From Bacillota bacterium (lineage in GTDB: Bacteria; Bacillota; Clostridia; Christensenellales; Aristaeellaceae): a DNA stretch of 31,157 nt. The DNA lies in NCBI GenBank assembly GCA_023460055.1, contig JAEWRJ010000082.1, positions 1 through 31,157 on the forward strand, written 5' to 3'. Positions within the stretch are counted from its first letter, which is position 1. Each line of letters begins with the position of its first letter. The translations under genes were made by a program, and so were the position numbers. Below are positions 1-7,089 of this stretch, in pieces. The notes beneath the pieces are model-generated. The model had not been told where the DNA came from, ran no database searches, and saw only the letters and a list, made by a program, of their open reading frames with translations.

Positions 1-54
1 TGCCCGCTGCTCCGCGACCGACTTGTATTCACCGTATCCGTATCCCCAACTCAT
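1..54 (-). CDS. SWIM zinc-finger domain protein, N-terminal fragment only
   Basis: Only the first 18 codons lie in the window: MSWGYGYGEYKSVAEQRA, running off the left edge. The ATG sits 4 nt past the SNF2 stop codon, and a GGAGGG ribosome binding site lies inside the end of the SNF2 gene, so the two are translationally close and surely one operon. From family knowledge, SWIM zinc-finger proteins encoded next to bacterial SNF2 helicases commonly begin with an aromatic-rich stretch followed by a Y-x-SVAE-x-RA segment, which this matches. The zinc-binding CxC-CxH part is outside the window, so the call rests on the N-terminus and the neighbour only. Confidence 0.6.
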   Translation of the reverse strand, partial: MSWGYGYGEYKSVAEQRA

Positions 55-57
55 TCC

Positions 58-2598
58 TCATCCCTCCAGACGGAAAAGATCCATCAGCTGGGCGTCCGAC
101 ATTTCCGTCACCCAGTTTTCGCCTGTGCTCGCGGCGATGACATCCCCCGCGAGCTTCTGCTTTGATTCTATCATCAGATCGATCTTTTCCTCTACTGTTC
201 CGCTTGTAATAAACTTGTGGACCATCACGTCCCTGGTCTGCCCGATGCGGAAAGCGCGGTCCGTGGCTTGCTGCTCGACCGCCGGATTCCACCAGCGGTC
301 AAAATGAACAACATGGTTCGCCGCGGTCAGGTTCAGCCCGACGCCGCCCGCCTTCAGCGACAGCACCATAAAAGGAACATACTCGCTGTTGAACCGCTCT
401 ATGATCTCGCCGCGCTTTTTAGCCGTCACCCCGCCGTGGATCACCAATCCGCCGCGATGGAACAGCCCTTCCATATAGCGGGAAAGCGGCTCTGTCATCT
501 CGCGGAATTGGGTGAACACCAGGACACTCTCATGCTTGTCCCGAACAGTCTCGCAGATGCCGGCCAGCGTTTCAAATTTACCGCTGTGCTTGGGGTCATA
601 AGTTCCCTGGCCGTTGAACTGATCAGGATGATTGCATATCTGCTTGAATTTCATCAGCGCCGTGAGGATAGCGCCCCTGCGCTCCATCGGGGAAGCCGTT
701 TCTCCATGAAGCATGCGCTCCATCTCCAGGACAAGCGCGTTATAAAGCGCAGCCTGCTTTTTGCTCAACATGGTATACTGCCTGACCTCATATTTATCAG
801 GGAGGTCGGAGATAACCGTCTTATCCGTCTTCATCCGCCGCAGGATAAAGGGCGATACCGCGCCGCGCAGTTTGGCGTATCCATCCGGCTCGTCCTTGAG
901 CTTTTTCGTAAACCTGGTAAACTCGGCCGCCGTGCCCAGCAAACCGGGATTGAGAAAATCAAACAGCGACCACAGATCGGACAGCCTGTTTTCTATGGGT
1001 GTTCCCGTCATGGCAACGCGAACACCTGCGCGCAGCGCCTTGACTGCTTTGGTCTGCTTGATGCCGGGACTCTTGATGGCCTGCGCCTCATCGAGTATGA
1101 CCATATCCCACGCAAGCGAAGGCAGGTTTTGCAGCCGCGATACCATCCCATAGGTCGTGACAAATACATCCCAGTCATCAACCGCGGGCTCAGGCTCTGT
1201 CCCGTGAACGACGCATACCCGCAGGCGCGGCGCGAACCGCTCGGCTTCCTTTTGCCAGTTCACCAGCAGCGACGCGGGAACGATCAACAGCGTTTTCATC
1301 CCCGGCTCGCTTTCGCGCAGCCGATCCAGCACAGCCAGTATCTGTACGGTTTTCCCAAGACCCATGTCATCCGCCAGCAGCGAGCCAAAGCCCATCTTGC
1401 GCATAAACATCAGCCAGTTCATGCCCGTCTGCTGGTAGGGGCGCAAAACCGCCTTGAACCCTTCGCCCGTCCTGGCAGGCTCTATCGCTGCAGGCTGCGC
1501 CATCTTCGCGAACACTTCCCGCAGCCACTGCCCGTTGGTGACTTCGATCTCGGTATCCGGGGCCATCACCGCCGCGTCCCTGATGCCTGCCTGCAGCTTG
1601 ATCGCCTCAGCAATGGTCATTTCGCCGCCGCCTGCCACGCGGTCCAGCGCGCCAAGAATCTGCCTGATGCGCTCCCCGTTGACTTCCACCCATTTCCCTT
1701 TGAGAAACGCCAGGCCATTGTCCTCGCCCAGCAGCTCTTCAAGTTCGGCGCGGCTCAGCTGCGTATCGCCGAAGTATACCGAGGGCGAAAAGCTGATCAG
1801 CGCCTGCATGCCCAGCACGGACGGCTCCTTTGAGCCGATCGCCATGGACAGGCGGGGCTTCGCGCCGCGCTTCCAAAAATCGGGTATGCGGCAAATGATC
1901 CCGCAGCTCTCGTACAGCGGCACCTCCCGCAAAAAATCGTAAGCCTCGTCAGGCTGAAACTTAAGCGGGCTGAACAGTTCGCCGCTGTCAAGCAGGCCGC
2001 TGATCAGCTCGCTGCCGCCTGCTGCTTTGCTCACAGCCGACAGAAGGCTCAGCAGCGCCTCCTGATTGCCGGCAAACTCCAGCAAAGCGCGCTTGAGCGG
2101 CAGGTGCTGCACATGCCCATCCGTTTTTGTCGAATAGGTCGCCATGAAAGCAAAGGGGTACTCCTCTTCCCGCGTCTGCACCAGATGAAAAAACACGCGC
2201 CCGCTCACGGTCAGGGCAGCATTCTTGCTTTGAAGGTATTCCCCGGCCGTGCCGTTAAACGCGTGGAGCTCGGCATTGAACACATCCGCCAGCCGGTCAT
2301 ACAAGCGGCTGATCCACTGAAGGCTGACGAACTCCGAGCCCAGCACATAGGGCAGTTTCTTCAGCTGTTCAAGCCCGCTCTGGGGGTCAAGTCCGGCCGC
2401 GTGCCGTGTCAGCTCAATATCCGGGTCACGGCGGACGCTATCTATCAGCAGCCTCGCGATTCCGGTGAGGAAACGCAGCGCCGCGTCCTCAGGCTGTTCG
2501 CTGTCAAACGCGGTGTTATAGAGATCTTCAGCGCTCAGTGCCCCGCCGTCTGTGATATAGCCATCCTCCGTCAGGATGATCTGCATACTTTCTTTCAT
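58..2598 (-). CDS. SNF2-family DEAD/DEAH helicase (SWI2/SNF2 type ATPase)
   Basis: An 846-residue double-stranded DNA translocase of the SNF2 group, cytoplasmic, of the bacterial type that pairs with SWIM zinc-finger proteins. Its exact cellular role is not established. The N-terminal half (about residues 1-390) is the variable bacterial SNF2-associated region. Helicase motifs follow: LRPYQQTGMNWL before Walker A DDMGLGKT near residue 412, the DEAQ box near 502, then MTGTPIEN. The C-terminal lobe has VFTQFREM and the conserved HFDRWWNPAVEQQATDRAFR block with RIGQ near 785. I place the start at 2598 because AGGGGAG lies 5-6 nt upstream; the frame stays open to about 2685 without a better site. 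It heads an operon with the SWIM protein and is divergent from pduL. No motif is missing. Confidence 0.93.
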   Translation of the reverse strand: MKESMQIILTEDGYITDGGALSAEDLYNTAFDSEQPEDAALRFLTGIARLLIDSVRRDPDIELTRHAAGLDPQSGLEQLKKLPYVLGSEFVSLQWISRLYDRLADVFNAELHAFNGTAGEYLQSKNAALTVSGRVFFHLVQTREEEYPFAFMATYSTKTDGHVQHLPLKRALLEFAGNQEALLSLLSAVSKAAGGSELISGLLDSGELFSPLKFQPDEAYDFLREVPLYESCGIICRIPDFWKRGAKPRLSMAIGSKEPSVLGMQALISFSPSVYFGDTQLSRAELEELLGEDNGLAFLKGKWVEVNGERIRQILGALDRVAGGGEMTIAEAIKLQAGIRDAAVMAPDTEIEVTNGQWLREVFAKMAQPAAIEPARTGEGFKAVLRPYQQTGMNWLMFMRKMGFGSLLADDMGLGKTVQILAVLDRLRESEPGMKTLLIVPASLLVNWQKEAERFAPRLRVCVVHGTEPEPAVDDWDVFVTTYGMVSRLQNLPSLAWDMVILDEAQAIKSPGIKQTKAVKALRAGVRVAMTGTPIENRLSDLWSLFDFLNPGLLGTAAEFTRFTKKLKDEPDGYAKLRGAVSPFILRRMKTDKTVISDLPDKYEVRQYTMLSKKQAALYNALVLEMERMLHGETASPMERRGAILTALMKFKQICNHPDQFNGQGTYDPKHSGKFETLAGICETVRDKHESVLVFTQFREMTEPLSRYMEGLFHRGGLVIHGGVTAKKRGEIIERFNSEYVPFMVLSLKAGGVGLNLTAANHVVHFDRWWNPAVEQQATDRAFRIGQTRDVMVHKFITSGTVEEKIDLMIESKQKLAGDVIAASTGENWVTEMSDAQLMDLFRLEG

Positions 2599-2675
2599 GC
2601 ACGCTCCCCTGTTTGCGCCTCTCATGGCCCCCGCGTTCAGACAGCCATCAGCCAAGTTTCGGCGCTTCTTTTGAT

Positions 2676-2703
2676 AGTATACCATACCCGCGCCTGTTGT
2701 CGC
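2676..2703 (-). promoter_or_regulatory. Possible sigma-A promoter of the SNF2 gene
   Basis: On the minus strand there is a TATACT -10 (2681-2676) with GCGACA as -35 (2703-2698), spacer 16 bp. The -35 matches four of six consensus bases. It would give a leader of roughly 70 nt before the 2598 start. Confidence 0.35.
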
Positions 2704-2715
2704 GCGGCCGCCGCC

Positions 2716-2744
2716 TTGTCAGGCCAGTCCAAAAAGGATATAAT
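2716..2744 (+). promoter_or_regulatory. Sigma-A promoter of pduL
   Basis: TTGTCA (2716-2721), 17-bp spacer, TATAAT (2739-2744). The predicted start near 2751 leaves a 28-nt leader containing the AAGGAG ribosome binding site at 2765-2770. It lies in the divergent gap between SNF2 and pduL. Confidence 0.75.
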
Positions 2745-2778
2745 AAGCTGTAATGATCACGAAGAAGGAGTATGTACT

Positions 2779-3345
2779 ATGAGCATAATGGTTGAAACCT
2801 CCGCGCGTCACATGCATGTGACCCAGCAGGATTTAGAAACGCTGTTCGGACCCGGCCATCAGCTGACCCCCAAAAAGGAGCTTTCCCAGCCCGGCCAGTA
2901 CGCCTGTGAAGAGAAGGTGACCGTCGTCGGTCCCCGCGGCGAGATGAAGATGACCATCCTGGGCCCGGTCCGCAAGGCCACCCAAATCGAGATCTCGCTC
3001 ACCGATGCCCGCACGATGGGCCTCAACCCGCCGGTCCGCGAGAGCGGCGACATCGCCGCCTCCGCCCCCTGCACGCTGGTGGGCCCGGCGGGCACAGTGG
3101 AGCTTAAGGAAGGCGTCATCATCGCCAAGCGCCACATCCATATGCATCCCGATGACGCCGCCCGCTTCGGCGTTTCGGATAAGCAGGTCGTCGGCGTGAA
3201 GATCGACAGCGACGGCCGTTCGCTGATATTCGGCGACACCGTGGTTCGCGTGCACCCCACCTACGCCCTGTCGATGCACATCGATACGGATGAAGCCAAC
3301 GCCGTCGGCGCCAAGGGCAATGTGTACGGGGAGATCGTGAAGTAA
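2779..3345 (+). CDS. pduL: Phosphate propanoyltransferase (PduL-type phosphotransacylase)
   Basis: A 188-residue enzyme of the PduL family, which interconverts acyl-CoA plus phosphate with acyl-phosphate plus CoA (acetyl or propionyl). It has two PduL barrel halves with zinc-binding histidines. Visible are SARHMHVT (H11, H13) in the first half and AKRHIHMHPDDA (around residues 117-125) in the second. Length fits the family (about 190-210). ATG 2779 is chosen for the AAGGAG 8 nt upstream; the frame is open further upstream opposite SNF2, but that is antisense noise. There is no long N-terminal extension of the kind used to target PduL into microcompartments, and no shell genes are near, so a housekeeping role such as acetate formation together with an acetate kinase elsewhere is likely. 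A strong terminator follows. Confidence 0.93.
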   Translation: MSIMVETSARHMHVTQQDLETLFGPGHQLTPKKELSQPGQYACEEKVTVVGPRGEMKMTILGPVRKATQIEISLTDARTMGLNPPVRESGDIAASAPCTLVGPAGTVELKEGVIIAKRHIHMHPDDAARFGVSDKQVVGVKIDSDGRSLIFGDTVVRVHPTYALSMHIDTDEANAVGAKGNVYGEIVK

Positions 3346-3372
3346 ATATACCCTGCCGGTGAACCGATTGAT

Positions 3373-3400
3373 GGAGAAGGGAGCGCCCTTCTCCTTTTTT
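3373..3400 (+). terminator. Intrinsic terminator after pduL
   Basis: Perfect 9-bp stem GGAGAAGGG / CCCTTCTCC with AGCG tetraloop, followed directly by six T (3395-3400). Confidence 0.92.
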
Positions 3401-3544
3401 ATGCGCGTCAGAGCTGAATCCGGAAGCATCCCCGCTACGAAAGTCAGATGAGGGTAATATGTAATATCCAAAGGAAGCTATGCCGGCGGGCCGCGCCGGG
3501 AATACACAGGCGCGTATGAAGGGCAGCTAAAGGAGGTTCATGAT

Positions 3545-4369
3545 ATGGTCGGCTGGATCGGTCAATTTGGGCCTGTAGCGCAGGCACTCATCGCCACGCT
3601 TTTTACCTGGGGCGTGACCGCGCTTGGCGCGGGCCTCGTCTTCTTCTTTAAATCCATCAATAAAAAGGTGCTCAATGGCATGCTGGGTTTCGCGGCCGGG
3701 GTCATGGTCGCGGCAAGTTTCTGGTCCCTGCTGGCGCCCGGCATCGAGCTGGCCGAAGAACTGGGGCAAGTAGCCTATATCACCGCGGCCATAGGGTTTT
3801 TGGCCGGCGGAGCGTTTCTCTACCTGGTCGATAAGCTGCTGCCCCATCTGCACTTGGGCTTGGCAAGAGATAAAGCGGAGGGTATTAAGACGACCTGGCA
3901 GAGAAGCGTTCTGCTGGTGCTGGCCATTACGCTGCATAATATCCCTGAAGGTCTGGCTGTCGGCGTAGCGTTTGGTGCCGTGGCCGCCGGTGTGGGTACC
4001 TCCGCGACCCTGGCAGGGGCTGTCGCGCTGGCCATCGGCATCGGCCTGCAGAACTTCCCCGAAGGCGCCGCGGTGTCCATCCCCCTGCGGCGGGAAGGCT
4101 TCAGCAGAAGGAAGGCCTTCCTCTACGGGCAGGCTTCCGGGCTTGTAGAGCCTGTGGCAGGCGTGCTGGGCGCGTATGCCGTGATGAACATTCAGCCCAT
4201 CCTGCCCTACGCGCTGGCGTTTGCCGCGGGCGCTATGATCTATGTCGTTGTGGAGGAACTGATCCCCGAAGCGCAAAGGGAAGAGGGCGGCTCTAAAACA
4301 GACATCGCGACCATCGGCGCCATGCTGGGGTTCGCGGTGATGATGGTGCTGGATGTGGCGCTGGGGTAA
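3545..4369 (+). CDS. ZIP-family divalent metal transporter
   Basis: A 274-residue polytopic membrane protein of the ZIP (ZupT-like) family, which imports Zn(II), Fe(II) or Mn(II) into the cytoplasm. About eight hydrophobic segments are visible. The two metal-site helices carry HNIPEGLAVG (H131, N132, E135) and QNFPEGAAVS (N170, E173), the bipartite signature of the family. A short hydrophilic loop with HLHLG (residues 101-105) lies before the first of these and may bind metal. The start is fixed by AAAGGAGG ending 8 nt upstream of ATG 3545. It appears monocistronic: pduL's terminator is upstream and a large inverted repeat downstream. It converges on a metal-export block on the other strand. 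Which metal it carries cannot be told. Confidence 0.9.
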   Translation: MVGWIGQFGPVAQALIATLFTWGVTALGAGLVFFFKSINKKVLNGMLGFAAGVMVAASFWSLLAPGIELAEELGQVAYITAAIGFLAGGAFLYLVDKLLPHLHLGLARDKAEGIKTTWQRSVLLVLAITLHNIPEGLAVGVAFGAVAAGVGTSATLAGAVALAIGIGLQNFPEGAAVSIPLRREGFSRRKAFLYGQASGLVEPVAGVLGAYAVMNIQPILPYALAFAAGAMIYVVVEELIPEAQREEGGSKTDIATIGAMLGFAVMMVLDVALG

Positions 4370-4380
4370 TCCTGATCCCA

Positions 4381-4435
4381 TCCATGAACGCAAAGAGGGA
4401 AAACAGCAATCGTTTTCCCTCTTTGCGTTCATGGA
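4381..4435. terminator. 24-bp perfect inverted repeat between convergent genes (bidirectional terminator)
   Basis: Arms 4381-4404 and 4412-4435 are exact reverse complements with a 7-nt loop (AGCAATC). It sits between the stop of the ZIP gene (4369) and the stop of the HMA gene (4461), so it can end both transcripts. The inner part is GGGAAAAC / GTTTTCCC, giving T-rich sequence in either direction, but there is no separate U tract. Confidence 0.7.
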
Positions 4436-4460
4436 GAAGCCGAGCCCTGCCATGTGCCTT

Positions 4461-4694
4461 TTACGCGTCTTTCACCTGGGACTTAAGTACTGTGTAACCC
4501 AGCCTGCCGATGGCGGCTTCTATGTCGCCGATCGACAGCTTCGCGCTGTCATACGCTACCTTGACCTTGCTTGAGTTGAACATGACCTTCAGGCTCTCCT
4601 TGTCCACCCCCTCCAGGGCCTTCACGCCGTTTTCTATCTTCAGCATGCAGGACGGGCAGGCCAGGGTTTCCAGCTGTATTGATGCTTGTTGCAT
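4461..4694 (-). CDS. Heavy-metal-associated (HMA) domain protein, CopZ-like
   Basis: A 77-residue single-domain ferredoxin-fold metallochaperone. The metal-binding loop is LACPSCMLKIE with C13 and C16 (CxxC), followed by the typical GV(K)-x-V-x-Y and IGRLGYTV strands. The protein would bind a soft metal in the cytosol and may pass it to the P-type ATPase encoded 85 bp upstream, which itself lacks an N-terminal HMA domain; this supplies it in trans. AAAGGAGAG precedes ATG 4694. CPSC differs from the usual GM(T/S)CxxC copper-chaperone loop, so copper specificity is not assured. Confidence 0.85.
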   Translation of the reverse strand: MQQASIQLETLACPSCMLKIENGVKALEGVDKESLKVMFNSSKVKVAYDSAKLSIGDIEAAIGRLGYTVLKSQVKDA

Positions 4695-4779
4695 GGCTTA
4701 TCTCTCCTTTTCCTTGTGATGTCTCTATGATACGCCGGCATGATCCAAAATGAATTGACCGGCGTCAAGAATAATAGAA

Positions 4780-6630
4780 TCACTTAACTTTAAAACGCAG
4801 AAGCCTCATGCCGTTTAAGATAACTGTCAGTATGCTTGCCTCATGCACCAGCATGCCGGCTGACATGCTCATCCAATCGCTGAAGAACACGCCGGCGAGC
4901 AGCGCAAGCACAACACCTACGGCGATCATGATATTCTGCCGCATGTTGACGGCCGTCGCCTTCGTCAGGCCCAGGGCGTGCGGCAGGCGGCTGAAGTCCG
5001 AGTTCATCAGGACCACGTCGGATGTCTCGATGGCTACATCCGTTCCGCTTCCCATGGCGATGCCGATCTGCGCCAGGGCCAGCGAGGGGCTGTCATTGAC
5101 GCCATCCCCGACAAAGGCGACAATATGGCCTTGTTCCTGAAGCCGCTTGATGTAGGCGGCTTTGTCCTCCGGCAGCATGTGGCCGTGCGCCTCTGTCAGG
5201 CCCAGATCACGCGCCACCAGATCCACCGTCTTCTGGTGATCACCCGACAAGACCACCAGGTTTTTGACGCCCATCTTTTTCAGCTTGCTCAGATCCTCCC
5301 GCACCCCCGGACGCACCTGATCCCGGATGCCTATCAGCGCTTGCAGTTCCCGATCGATCGCTGTGAGCACAAGCGAACTGCCGCTTTTTTCGAGCCGGTC
5401 GATATCCGACCGCGCCCTCTCGCTCAAATGGACCTGCTCCCTTTCCATCAGGGCAGCGTTGCCTACGGCGACCCTTCGGCCGCCAGCCTCTGCCACGATG
5501 CCGCCGCCCCTGACGACATCCGTCTTTTCAACAGGAAGCAGCGCGACATCGCCGATATATTCCACGATCGCCTTTGCCAGGGGGTGATCGGATTCCTTTT
5601 CGACGCTCGCCAGATACGCAAGTACTTCTTCTGCGTTATCCGCGTATACGATCTTCTCGGCGACTTTCGGGGTGCCGATCGTCAGGGTGCCCGTTTTATC
5701 AAACACCATAGTATCCACCCTGCTGAAGTCATGGATGACCTCGCTGCCTTTGAGGAGAACGCCGTGACGGGCCCCGTTGCCGATGCCGGCGACGTTTGAA
5801 ACCGGTACGCCGATCACCAGCGCGCCAGGGCAGCCCAGCACCAGGATGGTGATCGCCAGCTCTATATCCCTTGAAAACAGCCAAGTCATCAGGGAGATGA
5901 GCAGAACCGCCGGCGTGTAGTATCTGGAAAAACTGTCGATAAAGCGTTCCGCCTCCGATTTGGAATCCTGCGCCTCTTCGACCAGCTCAATGATCCTGCT
6001 GAAGGTCGTATCCTCACCCACGCGGTCAGCCCTGATCTGGATGGTGCCGTTTTCCAGGATGGTCCCGGCGTAGACATTGGACCCCTTCATTTTGCCCGCA
6101 GGAACCGCCTCGCCTGTAATGCTGGCCTCGTTGATGTGCCCTTCGCCTGTCAATACGGTGCCGTCAACGGGTATTTTCGCGCCGGTCTTCACCAGCAGGA
6201 TGTCTCCCGCGTCCACTTCCTCGATCGCGACTTCCTCAAACTCACCGCTTCCAATCCTCTTCATGGCGCTTTCGGGTGCCAGTTCAGTGAGTTCCTTGAT
6301 GGCGGAGCGCGTCTTCTTCAGCGTCCTCTGCTCCAGATAAGCTCCGAAGAGGAACAGGAAGGTAACGATCGCCGATTCCTCAAGGTTCTTGATGATGAAG
6401 GCCCCGGCCACAGCGATGGTCACCAGAACATCAATGCTGACGACCTTGACCCTCAGGGCCTGCCAGGCCTGGATCGCGATGGGCGCGGCGCCCAGCATAG
6501 AGGCGGCGGTCAATGCCCATACAGCCGCGGATTCATCGTGAAAGCCCAGCTTACTTACATAGGCAATGATGATCAGCACAGCGCTCGCGGCCGTGATATG
6601 ATTTTTCCTGCCTAAAACGAACTGCTGCAT
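4780..6630 (-). CDS. P1B-type heavy-metal translocating ATPase with atypical CPG motif
   Basis: A 616-residue membrane pump that exports a transition metal at the cost of ATP. Landmarks: TGEAVP (172-177), membrane metal motif GCPGALVIG with CPG at 267-269, DKTGTLT (311-317, phosphorylated D311), SDHPLA (348-353), GDGVNDSP (508-515) and a last-helix segment HEASILTVILNGMRLL (597-612). There is no N-terminal metal-binding domain. Most P1B pumps have CPC, SPC, TPC or CPH; CPG is unusual. The HEAS element recalls the HEG-x-T signature of P1B-4 (cobalt/iron) pumps. Start: ATG 6630 follows GGAGGAA at long spacing (15 nt); ATG 6669, overlapping the end of the upstream gene, is the alternative and would add 13 residues. 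It lies in an operon with the hemerythrin-like gene and HMA protein, downstream of an Fnr box. Confidence 0.9.
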   Translation of the reverse strand: MQQFVLGRKNHITAASAVLIIIAYVSKLGFHDESAAVWALTAASMLGAAPIAIQAWQALRVKVVSIDVLVTIAVAGAFIIKNLEESAIVTFLFLFGAYLEQRTLKKTRSAIKELTELAPESAMKRIGSGEFEEVAIEEVDAGDILLVKTGAKIPVDGTVLTGEGHINEASITGEAVPAGKMKGSNVYAGTILENGTIQIRADRVGEDTTFSRIIELVEEAQDSKSEAERFIDSFSRYYTPAVLLISLMTWLFSRDIELAITILVLGCPGALVIGVPVSNVAGIGNGARHGVLLKGSEVIHDFSRVDTMVFDKTGTLTIGTPKVAEKIVYADNAEEVLAYLASVEKESDHPLAKAIVEYIGDVALLPVEKTDVVRGGGIVAEAGGRRVAVGNAALMEREQVHLSERARSDIDRLEKSGSSLVLTAIDRELQALIGIRDQVRPGVREDLSKLKKMGVKNLVVLSGDHQKTVDLVARDLGLTEAHGHMLPEDKAAYIKRLQEQGHIVAFVGDGVNDSPSLALAQIGIAMGSGTDVAIETSDVVLMNSDFSRLPHALGLTKATAVNMRQNIMIAVGVVLALLAGVFFSDWMSMSAGMLVHEASILTVILNGMRLLRFKVK

Positions 6631-6658
6631 GGTGGCTGCCCATTTCCTCCGGTGATCC

Positions 6659-6961
6659 TTAGCTTTCATAGGCCTTGTCCAGTTCTGCCAGCAAACGGTA
6701 CACGGCCTCATAGCTCTCGCATACATCGTCCGGCACGGTATAATGTCCCGTGATCCCGCGAAGTAGCAGGAACTCATCCCTCAGGTCAGGCTTTTGCGCG
6801 CCTGAGGCTTTTACTTTCCGCGCAAGCTGTTCATACACCTCACGGACCCGGTGGAACTCCGGATGATGCTCCCCGTGAACCCTTGCCACGACCGGCACAT
6901 ACAGCGCCAGCGTTTTCATATGCTTCTTTGCCGTTCCATTGAAATTCGATTCTTTTAACAT
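6659..6961 (-). CDS. Short hemerythrin-like protein related to ScdA/RIC iron-sulfur repair proteins
   Basis: A 100-residue protein. The segment YVPVVARVHGEHHPEF (residues 21-36) with H29, H32, H33 and H37 resembles the helix of ScdA/YtfE-type di-iron proteins (RVH-x-x-x-HPE-L). Those proteins are about 220-240 residues and repair Fe-S clusters damaged by nitric oxide or oxygen. Here the N-terminal ScdA domain and the last di-iron helix ligands (HxxKEE) are not seen, so it is a half-size relative, and whether it binds iron is open. Start 6961 is supported by GGGAAG 6 nt upstream; ATG 6919 is possible. It is first in the unit with the P-type ATPase and directly downstream of the Fnr-box promoter. 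A plain DUF-type hypothetical is the alternative. Confidence 0.6.
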   Translation of the reverse strand: MLKESNFNGTAKKHMKTLALYVPVVARVHGEHHPEFHRVREVYEQLARKVKASGAQKPDLRDEFLLLRGITGHYTVPDDVCESYEAVYRLLAELDKAYES

Positions 6962-7023
6962 GATTCTTCCCGTCTTCCCTGCCGAATTTTGCGTTATCCT
7001 GCGGAGTAACACAAGTTGATCGT

Positions 7024-7065
7024 ATCGTACAGGAAGCGGGAAGAAATTGAATTGACCTTGATCAA
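7024..7065 (-). promoter_or_regulatory. Fnr-box (class II) promoter driving the hemerythrin/P-ATPase/HMA unit
   Basis: The plus strand at 7052-7065 reads TTGAC-CTTG-ATCAA, nine of ten matches to the Fnr consensus TTGAT-N4-ATCAA. On the minus strand, 22 bp after the box, lies TACGAT (7029-7024), a reasonable -10. Taking +1 at 7017, the box centre (7058.5) is at -41.5, the standard position of class II Fnr/Crp activation. There is no good -35, as expected for an activated promoter. The Fnr-like gene itself ends only 25 bp upstream of the box. Confidence 0.75.
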
Positions 7066-7089
7066 GTATATTGATTATTCAGTTTTTGG

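Noticed and set aside
217..1833. Long open frame (538 codons) on the plus strand opposite the SNF2 gene
   Set aside because: No ribosome binding site, composition rich in H, R and Q as expected from antisense of GC-rich coding DNA, and the SNF2 motifs on the other strand are unequivocal.
2104..2778. Upstream extension of the pduL frame
   Set aside because: It is antisense to SNF2 and crosses the pduL promoter; the start at 2779 has a good ribosome binding site and matches the family length.
2779..3345. Part of a bacterial microcompartment locus because of pduL
   Set aside because: No shell proteins, diol dehydratase or aldehyde dehydrogenase nearby and no encapsulation peptide at the N-terminus.
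3483..3499. Hairpin CCGGCG / CGCCGG before the ZIP gene as a metal riboswitch
   Set aside because: Only six base pairs and no further conserved structure; could easily be chance in GC-rich DNA.
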